Below are positions 50,201-60,399 of a stretch of 64,000 nt of DNA, piece by piece. The DNA is taken from contig NC_080734.1 in assembly GCF_019097595.1 (NCBI RefSeq), positions 6,664,892 through 6,728,891 of the forward strand, in the 5' to 3' direction. The notes beneath the pieces are model-generated. The model was given only the letters and a program-made list of their open reading frames with translations, was not told the origin of the DNA and searched no databases. Each line of letters opens with the position of its first letter. The first letter of the stretch is position 1. The translations under genes were made by a program, and so were the position numbers. This DNA is from Hemibagrus wyckioides (Eukaryota; Chordata; Actinopteri; Siluriformes; Bagridae).

Positions 50201-52455
50201 GGTGGAACAACTCCATATTAAATTCATGTGCATATAAAGGCAGACTGTGGCCTGGCTCACAGTCTCTGCTCTAATTCATCCCAAAAGAGCTCTATCAGGT
50301 TGCGGGCCAGTCAAGTTCCTCTACACCACTTTATGGATCTTGCTTTGTGCACTGGTGGTGCAGTCATGAACAGGAAGGGGCCATCCTCAAACATTTTCCA
50401 CAAAGTTGGGAGCATGAAATTGTCCAAAATGTCTTGGTATGAAGCTGAAACATTAAGAGTTCCTTTCACTGGAACTAAGGGGCCGAGCCCAACCCCTGAA
50501 AAACAACACCTGAATTCAATGATTTGGAGGGGTGTCCCAAAACTTTTGGCAATATAGTGTATCATTAAAAAAACCAAGAAAACTATAATACATTAATATC
50601 CTGGTATGTGATTAGTGATGAAGGGTTTTCATTTGATGCCAGGTTTAGCAGTGAGGAATTTGATGCTAATAATAGTTTAATAACTTGATAGGCTGTAATT
50701 TTCATCACAGTAACAAAAACCTGCTATTAAATAGTGTCTTTATTTGACTGTGTAGGGTTTTGGTAGTTTTACCAATTTAATCAATAATTTCTGTAATATC
50801 ATTAAGTGTAGCTGACTGAACATGGGATAAAGCATCATAAATGTCTTCTAGATCATGTCACACATCCCATCTCCTCACTCCATAATTATGTTAATTATGT
50901 CTCAAAATTTCCCCGGATGCTAAGTCATAAATCCTCCGTCATTTACAGGGAAGCCTGTTAACTCCATCTTCGTGACTCCGGCTGTGACGCCGTACAGAAG
51001 TTTTCTAGAGAAACATTCAAATAACCCTGGCGTCCGCATGTACCTGTACAACTCCCAGGACTATGGCTTGCAGGTATGATCAAGTTTATGAACATGAAAA
51101 AATGAACATGAAAAAATGAGCTAAGACAAATACTCCAGTGTTTTCAGGAAAATTAAGTCTAACACTATGTTTACATGGACAGGCGCCATTAATTTTTATC
51201 TTTTCACACTATGGGGCTGTGATTTCAGCAGCAGCAACAGAACATTTAAGTTGAGACTGAGACTCTAAAGGGACCTGAAGAATATACACTGATCAGGCAT
51301 AACATTATGAGCAGTGAAAGGTGAGGTGAATAACACTGATGATCTCCTCATCATGGCACCTGTTAGTGGGTGGGATATATTAGGCAGCAAGTGAACATTT
51401 TGTCCGCAAAGTTGATGTGTTAGAAGCAGGAAAAATGGGCAAGGATTTGAGCGAGTTTGACAAGGCCCAAATTGTCATGGCTAGACGACTGGATCAGAGC
51501 ATCTCCAAAACTGCAGTTCTTGTGGCGTGTTCCCGGTCTGCAGCGGTCAGTATCTATCAAAAGTGGTCGAAGGAAGGAACAGTGGTGAACCAGTGACAGG
51601 GTCATGGGCGGTCAAGGCTCATTGATGCATGTGCAGAGTGAAGGCTGGCCCGTGTGATCCGATCCAACAGACGAGCTACTGTTGCTCAAATTTATAAAGA
51701 AGTTAATGCTGGTTCTGATAGAAAGGTGTCAGAATACACAGTGAATGACGGGTCAGGGGTGTTTTGACAGCAAAACGGGGACCAACACAATATTAGGCCA
51801 TAATGGTCATAATGTTATGCCTAGTTGAATCTTACTTGCAATTATTTCCTGTTTACTGCTAGGAAGAAAAGTGAATTTCATTGGTGTAACTAGTACAGTT
51901 AAGCTGTTTTGCTAAACTGAACATAAACCTCATGTAAAAACAACAACCAATTTTCATGCTGATTTGTGCAGTATTTATTGTGTCTATAATTTGTTAGCTT
52001 TAGGAGATATATGTAGATACTTCTATTTCTCATCAGAACAACAACAAAAAAAAAACCCTCAGGCAGCATGAGTGCTGGTGTGAATGTTAAGATGAAGCGC
52101 TACTTTTCACTTTTTCTTTAAACACATTCTCGCCTTTTGTCTGAAGGATCTTTGGCAGTTCTACTTGAATCTCACCGAAGCAAATCGTCAAGAAAAGCCC
52201 AATTGGACGCTTGAATACGTCATGACCAAAGCTTTTGGTATCAAGGACATTCAGCCTGAAAGCCTACACGAACTGGCCCTGAGGTTTGAGACACCAGACA
52301 GCAAAGAATTTCAGAAGTACTTCACTTATTACATGGTCAGTTTCAACGACACTGTTACTTGTACAGATGAGTGTAAAACAGTACAGGTGTGTTCTGTACA
52401 ATTTCTGGACCATGAGTCGTATTCAGAGTGTGTGGAAAAAGGTCAAAGGTGGTGA
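43322..52455 (+). CDS. smpdl3a: Acid sphingomyelinase-like phosphodiesterase 3A
   Basis: Secreted/lysosomal zinc metallophosphoesterase; family members hydrolyse nucleotide phosphates such as ATP and CDP-choline rather than sphingomyelin. Eight exons: 43322-43424, 46102-46315, 46881-47025, 47452-47548, 48698-48861, 49058-49238, 50949-51073 and 52147-52455, 445 residues against about 453 in human. Residues 1-20 are a signal peptide ([14 protein letters not shown]...CAAP). Metal and catalytic ligands are all present: DLH at 42-44, the D of TGDSPPH at 107, GNHD at 147-150, H247 in AHVPIGY, and GHTH at 287-290. Five N-glycosylation sequons are seen (NMT, NMS, NLT, NWT, NDT). The C-terminal domain retains four cysteines in the region after NDTVTC. 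Tandem AATAAA signals lie at 52503 and 52512. Intron 1 (2.7 kb) is full of repeats; intron 6 holds a palindromic Tc1 element and intron 7 a second Tc1 relic. Confidence 0.97.
43500..43695 (-). repeat. Headless 5S-SINE body in smpdl3a intron 1
   Basis: AACACTTTTAACAATGGACA and CTTGAGAGGAACCAGAC (+ strand) match the body of the 38697 element. The 5S head is absent and an (ATT)n tract interrupts it. Confidence 0.65.
43555..43616. repeat. (TTTA)n/(ATT)n microsatellite
   Basis: Short TTTA units run into about 14 ATT units, within a decayed SINE in smpdl3a intron 1. Confidence 0.95.
44056..44160 (+). repeat. Second copy of the 7910 repeat, in smpdl3a intron 1
   Basis: GTCAAGTGGCTTTACTGTCA, then GTTCCTCCAGGATCATGGTG and CTACATGAGGC, match the 7910 copy. 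Confidence 0.55.
44755..44990 (-). repeat. tRNA-derived SINE in smpdl3a intron 1
   Basis: The minus strand starts TGGCTCAAGTGGTTAAGGCT (A box) with AGGGTTCAAGCTCCAGC (B box). It runs through CACTGTGCTGTAATG and ends ACAAATAAAGGCTTC. This is the clearest copy of the family in the window. Confidence 0.75.
45146..45265 (+). repeat. SINE body fragment
   Basis: GGCTGGTTCCTCTGAAGGTT and TCTTCCTCATATTGTCTCAC match the middle of the 5S-SINE on the + strand, followed by TTTGGTTTGCTTAGG. Confidence 0.6.
45347..45503. repeat. (TTATA)n five-base satellite in smpdl3a intron 1
   Basis: About 30 near-perfect copies of TTATA in tandem, AT only. The reading frames across it (YYIIL repeats) are artefacts. 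Confidence 0.95.
47205..47238. repeat. (CT)n microsatellite in smpdl3a intron 3
   Basis: About 17 CT units. Confidence 0.95.
47268..47430 (+). repeat. Dispersed repeat, same family, in smpdl3a intron 3
   Basis: GTTTGCATGGAGTTTGGATG, TTCTCCCCATGCTTCAGGGG and AGTACAAAGACATGCTCTGT match the first half of the family. It ends 20 bases before exon 4, so it may border the splice signals. Confidence 0.6.
49430..49570 (+). repeat. SINE body and tail fragment in smpdl3a intron 6
   Basis: TTGAGGTTTCTTCCTCATTC, CTTGCTTGCTCAGTATG and TGTAAAGCTGCTTCATGATG match the same SINE body and tail. Confidence 0.55.
49776..50559. mobile_element. Palindromic (fold-back) Tc1/mariner element in smpdl3a intron 6
   Basis: It is flanked by TA (49774-49775 and 50560-50561). 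The left half carries transposase C-terminal sequence in + orientation (near 50025, [15 protein letters not shown]). The right half from about 50330 is the reverse complement of the left arm, so both ends carry GGTTTTGGGACACCCCTCC-type sequence. It is non-autonomous, with long inverted arms. Confidence 0.8.
51287..51830 (+). mobile_element. Deleted Tc1-like element in smpdl3a intron 7
   Basis: It starts CACTGATCAGGCATAACATT after TA and ends near TAATGTTATGCCTAG. The interior keeps the transposase helix-turn-helix region ([20 protein letters not shown]). A stop occurs after GTVVNQ and no catalytic DDE part remains. Confidence 0.85.
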
Positions 52456-53575
52456 ATTTTAATACCAAAAGTATTCGTTAGTTTTTTATTTAATTAACTT
52501 GCAATAAAGGGAATAAATCTTAGATTTTCTGCTGATCTTTTAGTTTACTGGTATTCTTTTAAAAGTATACACAAATACACAATGCACAAGTGTTGCACTG
52601 CAAGATTTATTACTATTACTGGCACCTTATGACTTGAAAGAAAACATATATGACCAGATATTTTCTTTGCATTTAATTGAATATTTCTTCTAGCCAACAT
52701 TTTTTTTTGATTACTCGAGAAATAAGAAATAATTACTCTGCATCTTTTGATTATTTTGTTTGTTTATGCTAATTATTTAAGTCAAAAAAAGTCACTGATT
52801 ATTTAAAATTTAATTATACAAAAACATTGCATTATCAAATATACTTTTCATTTATTGTATGATGTACTTGACGTACCTAAAACTGTATTATTGTCAACAG
52901 AGCTGGAATATAATTTTTTTTTTACTATACTAAATGCAATGCTAATGTTAAAAATCAAATATTAGTTAAAACAAAAATGATACTTGATTTTGGATCATTG
53001 TTTTTTTTTATTTGTTGTTTTTTAAGGGATTTGCATTGCTTACCATTTAAAATTATATAATATTTTTATATAATTTTATATTGAGGCTGCTTTTTTTTCT
53101 TCAGGCATAATTTTATGGATGTTTTGTGGATAAGAACTGACTGTTAAAAGCAGCTGGGCTGTGATTGTTCTGTTTTGCTCATTCTTCTGCACCCTGATGT
53201 ACCTGAATTGTACATGAATTTGTGTTTGGTTTAAAACATAAAATAAACAAAACAATGTACCTCTGCTTTTTAATATTGATTAAGACATTTATAATAAAAT
53301 ACAATCTAAAGCATAAAATACACTAAAGCATAAGGAAGAATCAGAGTTTGAAAAGATGTTTTAGGTGTTTAAAATGTTATCTAAGATGAACAGAGAGGAA
53401 ATAATTGTGAAAAAAGCTATATGTTATATATACACACTGTATTTGTGAATAAAGACGGCAGTGCACAGAATACAGAAATAAACTGAAGTAATTGATTAAT
53501 GATTAATTGAACTAATGTGTTACTGAAATGTTTCCTGGGGTGCCAATATTTTTGTCTATGGAACTGTATCTATGT

Positions 53576-53800
53576 GGAATGTAAATCAGGAAGAAGAGCC
53601 TACTTGGAGACTTGAAAACATCATAATCAAAGGTTTTGGGATGAAGGACATTCAGTTAACCATCGAGGCTCCAGACAGCAAAGAATGGTACAATACTTCA
53701 TGGTCAGTTTTAATGAGACCATCACTTCACATCGCGTAAAACAGTACAGGTGTGTTGTGTATGCTTTTTGGACCATGAGATGTATTCATTGAGTGTGTGC
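53576..53800 (+). pseudogene. Broken second copy of smpdl3a exon 8
   Basis: This stretch reads EEPTWRLENIIIKGFGMKDIQ, matching [21 protein letters not shown] of exon 8, then EAPDSKEW matching ETPDSKEF. After that the frame shifts, and the DNA still tracks exon 8 through the ATGGTCAGTTT, AAAACAGTACAGGTGTGTT and GACCATGAG segments. Several codons after GMKDIQ are deleted, so no usable exon remains. It lies 1.1 kb downstream of the intact exon on the same strand. A local tandem duplication of the gene's 3' end, followed by decay, is the simplest reading. Confidence 0.8.
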
Positions 53801-54689
53801 AAAATACCAAAAAAATCTAAATGCACAAATTCGCCTTACAGAAATAAATCCTAAAGCCAAATGGGAGTAAAAATCAGAACAACTGAACACTGAGCAAAGT
53901 AAATGGGAAACAGGGGAATGAGACACAGGTGACAGGAATAAGACAGACAGAGGAAAAACAACATGGCGGGAACAATGACCTCTAGTGGCCACACCAGGCT
54001 AGAATCTTAGGAAGAGTATGACCACTGCAGGGTAAAGCCAGAAGAGGGTAGTAACATCCTCAGCTGGACAGGGAGGCTGAGGAAATTGCTCAAGAAACTG
54101 TAAAATATTTCCTAAGGGGTTCTGAGGATGCTTTTCTGGGTGAGCATTTCTGATTCTGATTTCTGTTCAGCAATCTGTTTGAAACAAAAATGATGGCTTC
54201 AGCTGAAATGTGAGGGTTTAGAGAGTAATTGTGAATGTTCAACTTTCAGGGTTTTCCGCTGTGTGATTAATACTTCACAACTGAGAACACATGCCTTGTG
54301 GACCTGATGCAACAATGAATCACCTTACTTGAAAACATGAAACGACTCGAAGCAGACCCTGCCAGTGGATGTGATCTATCTCCAGTCCTGGTGCAGAAAA
54401 GATGCCATCATTATTATACTTTTTTTTTTTTTGCCTCTGGCTTCCTCAATTAATGTACATATTAAATCCATGGATCCATTAATCCATAATTAAAAGTGCT
54501 GTAAAAATGTAATTAAAATTGGAACTGATTCTTGCAGCAGCTATAAACACTCACTCTTTCACCAGCCTTTTCCCTTCTTCCCACCGTAAGTCTTTTTACA
54601 GAAAACATTGTGTGTGTATGTGTTATATTTTAATATATTAATACTATATTTAATATATTTTTAATATATAATTTTAGGTAAGAAAAAAA

Positions 54690-55570
54690 CAAACAAAAAA
54701 CTAGTTGCATAAGTATACACACCCACTAATACCTGAATCAGCTTTTGATTTTATAATACTACGGTTTTAGTTGTCATGTGCATAAATAGTGCTTCAAGCA
54801 TCTATAAACAATGAACTCCTTATGCTACATTTGTACAATCCTTCCTAGAGACAGTGCAAAAATGATAAGTAGAAAAGAGAACTGTAAAGAAAGTGAGCAG
54901 TCATAAAGTGGTATAGTGGGAGATATTGCACATATTCAGTACTTTAAGTTATGAAAAGTTATGGAAGGCAATGCAACACAGAGCACTAGGAAAGTCAGAG
55001 TCATGGTCTGATATCAGTAATGTAAAGTAATAAAGATACAGTGCAATGCATGATACATACAGTCATCATTTTGGGTAAGAGTCTATCAACTTGATATATC
55101 TTGACACGTTTGTCCCACGGCAAAAACTTTCCATCACAGTCAAATTGCATCTCACATGCACAGCCCTCTTCAGGTCACCTTGCAGATTTTCACTTGGATT
55201 CAACTCTGGAGTCTGTCTGGACCATTCTAATACATTGGTCTTATTTTATTTGGATGTGTGCTTTAAATTGTTGTTGCTCTGAAACATGAAGGTTCTCATC
55301 ATCTTCAGCTTTCTAGCAGATGCCTGAAGGATTTACACCAAAATCAGCCAGAATATAAGCAATTATCAATTATTCTCACCACCGCCATGCTTCACCTGGT
55401 GCATGCAGGCCTGTTGATGTGTTTTATTGTGCAAGGTTTATCTTTTGGAATTAAGTATATACATTTAATTGTGGTCTCATCAGATTACAATATATGATTT
55501 GGGTGATTGTATGTCTGTTTTTGACAAAATCTGTACTTTTTAGCTTATATCTAGAGACCATATACCAGAC
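54690..55570 (-). mobile_element. Degenerate Tc1-like element
   Basis: The minus strand near 55380-55420 reads MHQVKHGGG, a Tc1 transposase motif. TTGCATAAGTATACACACCC at 54707-54726 resembles a terminal repeat. The body is too decayed to assign a full frame. Confidence 0.5.
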
Positions 55571-55693
55571 ATATAAAGAATATGAAGAATATGTTTTTTA
55601 TTTCAGATTACACAGATTAACCATAACATTAAAACCACCTGCATAATACTGTGTAGGTCCCCTTGTGCTGCCAAAAGCCACGGACTCTACCAG

Positions 55694-55770
55694 GGGCGTT
55701 CCTAGGATTTGAAAACATCAGGGGCTGAGCACAAAATATCAGGGGCTAATTTGGGAGAGGGGGTAAGCAA
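55694..55770 (+). mobile_element. Possible hAT left end
   Basis: CAGGGGCGTTCCTAGGATTT starts here. A loosely similar inverted end (reverse complement CAGGCGCGTGGCTAGGGCTA) ends near 58242. Flanking 8-mers do not match, so whether these form one 2.5 kb element is unclear. Confidence 0.35.
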
Positions 55771-55779
55771 GAATAACAC

Positions 55780-57918
55780 GTTTTGTAAGGGCATTTTATG
55801 TAATATTGTTATAATTATAATAATAAACACAAATTAACACAAACAGTAAGCAACTTTCTCTCTCACAGGTATGCCATACAATATTATCTCTGTTACAGCT
55901 TGTGTCTCATGTAGATCCTTTTTTATCATTATTATTTTACAATAATCTTTACTATGCTTGCACCTCTTATTTCATTCCTCATTTATACTGGAACTACTGT
56001 ATGTATTGTTCTTTGTTTATTTTATTTTTTACAGCCTCTCTTCTCTTATTGTTCTCTCATCTGTCTTGCTGCTTGTCTGTATCTTGTCTACTTCATGCTC
56101 TTGGTGACTTTTCGATCCTATTTCTTTGAGGGTGGAATCATCAGAGAGTATCTCCGAGACTGGACTTGAGCAAAACGGTCAATCACCCTACTAGTATTTA
56201 TAGTGCTGCGAATTCCTTTATCAATATGGTCCATTGTTCACCTAAGTCATGTCTGTATTTTAACTTAAATACTGCATTAGTTGAACAAGAGAAAGTCATG
56301 ATGTTTAGACTGTAATGTCTTAGTGCTTTAACAGTTTATATTTTATTTAGATCTATCTTTAGGCTTATTAAATCTTATCTAATTTAAGGCTTTTGTACAT
56401 AATATTGTAAAGGGTCCTATACGTCAGGGGGTTTCAGAATCAGAGACAGTGGGCCTCCTTTTTGACACAACATACATTTGTTAGCCGACTTTTATCAACT
56501 GTGTTAACATTAAATATTAAAAGTCAAGCCATTATCTGAATAATAAGATTGTTGTGTTTCCTGACCGTTTTATTTTTATTGCTGTCGCGGTCAAGGGCTG
56601 TAAGGTGTTTTAGTCACGTGGTTTGAAAGCGGCGCTGTGCAGACCGATAGGTGTAGAACATTAAAGTATCTCCAGAGCGGTTCTAGAACATATTCCAGCG
56701 TACACTCCCCATCCTGAGACTTTGGAAGAGATCTGTATTTATTAGTTTTAAACTATGTGCAGCAAACTGTGGAATAAATGTGTTTTAATTACATTTATAG
56801 CATCACTTTGCAATGCATTTAACCCCTAATCCTTCTGCAGCTTTTATGGTGGCATGCAACTCCATAATGATGTTGATCTGTCTCTAACACACAGACACAA
56901 ATAGAGAGTCTAGAAATCATTTCTAATTTAAAGAGTTATTTTGAGCTTGACTCTGACAAGAAGCCATTGTTAATATGAATAAACAGCTTGCTCTCTCTCT
57001 CTGGCCTTAATATGAAACAGTAACACTCACTGCTTTAATAAAACTTTATTTTAATTCTTTCTTTTTTTCAACATATGACAGAACTAGCAGTAACAGAATT
57101 ACAAAAACTTATTATAAATGATAAAACTACTGCAATGGGCAGAAACAGAAGTGCAGAGTCAAATACTTTAAAAACATTATGCAAAAAAACAACAACAACT
57201 GTATTTTATATATCAAACATGTAGATCTTGTATAAGCAGGAACACTGCTGTAATGGCAGCCCTGAACATTCAGACTAAAGCTTTTATCTTTCCTGGTTTC
57301 TGGAACAGTGTTTTTCCACAGGCAGTCTGCCTCCTGAAAATATCGGGGAAAGAGCCAAAAATGTGATAAAGAGAAATGCAACAAACTTTCATATCCTCAT
57401 ATAAAACTGAATATCTAGCTTTTATTAACAGTCATCTTGAAAACATTGCATGGGGAATCTATGCTTCATTACAGCACCAGCATGGACTTGGCCATGTCCT
57501 GATTAGTGCATGTGTCCGTCTCTGATCCTGCAGCCCCTGACCCTGTATCTGACTGACCTGAGCCTGTGGATGCGGTGATACAGGACTCTGATTAAGAGTC
57601 TGGGTTAATACAGAGATCAGAGTAAACACAAAGTGAAGGACATTACTTTAAAGCTCTACATTTCATCATGATGAAACTGAACACATGAGCTTAGTGCTGC
57701 TAGTGCACTACTCTACTGTTTGAGCAACAATAATGTTATGCTATGATGCTAATGATTGTACAATGATACACTTGTCCAGTTCATTAAAATACTCTTTAGC
57801 ATAATAACAGGAAGTTTGACTCGATACTACAATAGACACACATTTAAGAAACGGATTGATTAAATCTTCTCACTTGCTTAAGACAGGTTCAAACACTAAC
57901 CGGCAGAGTCACGCGTCA
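55780..57918. other. Noncoding intergenic DNA
   Basis: AT-rich, with no recognisable exon or full element. Short open frames here (55902-56169) are rich in Leu/Phe/Tyr from base composition. Confidence 0.45.
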
Positions 57919-58013
57919 GTGACGTCACTTTACTGATAGGCTGTGATAGGGCAGTAGGTTGAGAAGCAGTGGACCAATGGGAACTTTTTTATCCCGCCCC
58001 CCCTAATTTGCAT
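57919..58013 (+). promoter_or_regulatory. Promoter-like cluster: CRE, CCAAT, GC box, octamer
   Basis: A palindromic GTGACGTCAC at 57919-57928, CCAAT at 57974-57978, CCCGCCCCCC near 57993-58002 and octamer ATTTGCAT at 58006-58013 lie within 100 bases. More TGACGT half-sites occur at 58261 and 58290. It sits just upstream of the candidate exons at 58300-58940. Confidence 0.4.
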
Positions 58014-58299
58014 AAAACTCTAGCGTGATTTATGGAATAACAGACACTAGCATGCTGGAAAGAACAAAACTAGCATCTTTGTGATTCACGTGTTTTATTT
58101 ATTTTTACGAGTACGATCATTTTATTTTACGAGTACGATATTTATGGCGCGGATTTTACGCAATATAAAACATTCAGGGCTGGATTAAACTCTTTCCGGT
58201 CTCCAGCCCTATTGATAAGGATTAGCCCTAGCCACGCGCCTGGTTACCATGGAAATGTTCTGACGTAACAGAATCAGAATCAGAACAGTGACGTGGGAC

Positions 58300-58939
58300 T
58301 GCTGAAGAGTTGATCATTTCTGCTTTGGAGACTTGACGGTGCACACGTTCAGACTGAGGTAAGAGAGATTTTTTTGTGTCTTCAAACTGACAAGTGTGTA
58401 AAACTCTAATTTAATGATCTAAATGAAAACAATATCCATTTTGTCAAAGTAGGTCTTAAAGGAAAACAGGTTGGAGAGTCCTGTTCTATAAAGTTCTGCT
58501 GTTGTTGTGTAGATTTGCAGCAGTTCAGTGAAGATGATGGCAACGAAGGTGATGAGAAAACGCGTTAAGGTTTTTGTGAACGTTATTCATGCAGTGAACA
58601 TATCTTCCTCTTCTTCTCCCTCTCTTTGACTCCAGGGAAAGTCGAGGTATTGCAGAGTGAAGAGAAATACATGTCTGATGGAGAGATTTTAACATTTCCT
58701 GGTCCTCTGATGAGGTGAGATGCTCTTTCTCCTCTCACACACTCAGGGTTTCAGCAGTAATGTTCTGAAGCAGATCATCAGGAGAGAGGACTGTGTGTGT
58801 GTGTGTTTCTTCATTTGACATTTATTTCTCTTTGCCAAAAGACAAATCATCCATGAGGGAGGCGATGGAGAAAACTGAGATCTACGAGTACCTGCTGTCT
58901 CTGAGCTCAGGGTTTGGCCAGGCGCACTTCCAGATCTGA
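58300..58939 (+). other. Unidentified candidate short multi-exon gene
   Basis: A possible noncoding first exon ends at a GAG|GTAAGAG donor (58358). After an acceptor at 58520, a 28-base exon (58521-58548) has ATG at 58534 reading MMATK before AAG|GTGATG. The next exon (acceptor 58635 or 58655, donor 58714) can read SEEKYMSDGEILTFPGPLM. A last segment to a TGA at 58937 reads REAMEKTEIYEYLLSLSSGF. Joining the last two in frame needs an acceptor at 58857 with a poor pyrimidine tract; the better acceptor at 58841 puts the frame out. I recognise no family. It could be a small gene, a gene remnant or chance. Confidence 0.25.
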
Positions 58940-59619
58940 GAAACATCTGGCGTTCGACCCTTCAATTCACAATACGTTACAATCCTCACAGACTACTGTT
59001 AACATTTCTAAATCACTTAGCAAGGTGTCTACACTGCCGAGTAGCTAGTGAAGGATTCGTATCATTTTCTATTCAGACTCTTATATTTACTCCAGATGCT
59101 CATATTCAGAGCAACATAGAGACAGGACGGATTACTAACTGAATTACTGTGTGTGTGTAACAGGTGAGTTTGATTCACGGTACGCTGTAGGAAAGCTGCT
59201 GTGGGAAGGACTACGCTGGAGTCCGTAAGGCAGATAAATGAATGAATGATGATTCATCAATGTCCAGTGGCCTGTGGTTCTGTCCTGGGGAACCTGATGG
59301 TCTGTCCTCCAGATGTTGAATCACCATTGGCCTATGGTTAATGAATTATGGTTAATTCCTATGTTAAGTTTTTTAACTATAAAACATCACTGGCAAGTAC
59401 ACAGACTAAACATTGTGTATTATAAAAAGTGATGTCTATAATATTTACATTATTATTACACCTGACATCACATGCATATAGATGCACATTGGATATTGAG
59501 TTCTTTGAACTCAGAACTACTAAGTTTAGATCAAAATTGTTGAGAATAGTCAAAATGATTCTAATATGTAAGTTTATTCCTACCGTTCCTATCCTATCAC
59601 GCCTCATCTAGCGTACTTC

Positions 59620-59825
59620 ACATCACTTATTCTGCCTCACCTTACCTGCATCACCTGGCCTGCATCACCCAACCTGCCCCACTCAGCCCAGCTCACACAG
59701 CTTGCCCCATATGGCTAACCCCCTCTGACCTGCCCTGCTCTGCCTGTCCACGTAGTCTGCCCTGGCCCTGCTTGGCCCGTCCAGCCTGCCACGCCTGCCT
59801 ACTTAGCCCAGCGGCCTCTGCTCAC
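59620..59825. repeat. C-rich low-complexity tract
   Basis: Irregular CCTGCC/CAGCCC units fill this stretch. The + strand is C-rich, then switches abruptly to the G/T-rich minisatellites at about 59860. Confidence 0.75.
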
Positions 59826-59866
59826 CGCTCACCAGACCTGCACATGCTAGTTATCCCTGCTAGGGA

Positions 59867-60328
59867 GATATTTGTGTAGGTGGTGTGTAGATAGGTAGAT
59901 ATTTGTACAAGTGCGGTGTAGATAGGTAGATATTTGTGTAGGTGGGGTGTAGATAGGTAGATATTTGTGTAGGTGGGGTGTAGATAGGTAGATATTTGTG
60001 TAGCTGGGGTGTAGATAGGTAGATATTTGTGTAGCTGGGGTGTAGATAGGTACATATTTGTGTAGCTGGGGTGTAGATAGGTACATATTTGTGTAGCTGG
60101 GGTGTAGATAGGTACATATTTGTGTAGGTGGGGTGTAGATAGGTAATTTGTGTAGGTGGGGTGTAGATCGGTAGATATTTGTGTAGGTGGGGTGTAGATC
60201 GGTAGATATTTGTGTAGGTGGGGTGTAGATCGGTAGATATTTGTGTAGGTGGGGTGGAGGTAGGTAGATATTTGTGTAGGTGGGGTGGAGGTACGTAGAT
60301 ATTTGTGTAGGTGGGGTATTTTTGTGTA
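59867..60328. repeat. 31-bp minisatellite
   Basis: About 15 copies of a 31-base unit built on GATATTTGTGTAGGTGGGGT + GTAGATAGGTA, with variants (AGCTGGGGTG, TACATATT, ATCGGTAG). The + strand is G/T-rich. Because 31 is not a multiple of 3, all minus-strand frames stay open by chance. Confidence 0.95.
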
Positions 60329-60399
60329 GATTAGCAGGTGTGTAGATGTTTGTAAATGAGCAGGTATGTAGGTGTGTGAAGATGAGCAGGTGGTGTGTA

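Noticed and set aside
55694..58242. Single 2.5 kb hAT element
   Set aside because: The two ends are only loosely alike and the flanking 8-mers differ, so I list only a possible left end.
59822..60117. Minus-strand repeat proteins rich in Tyr-Leu-Ser-Thr-Pro
   Set aside because: A 31-base repeat is read in all three frames; composition only.
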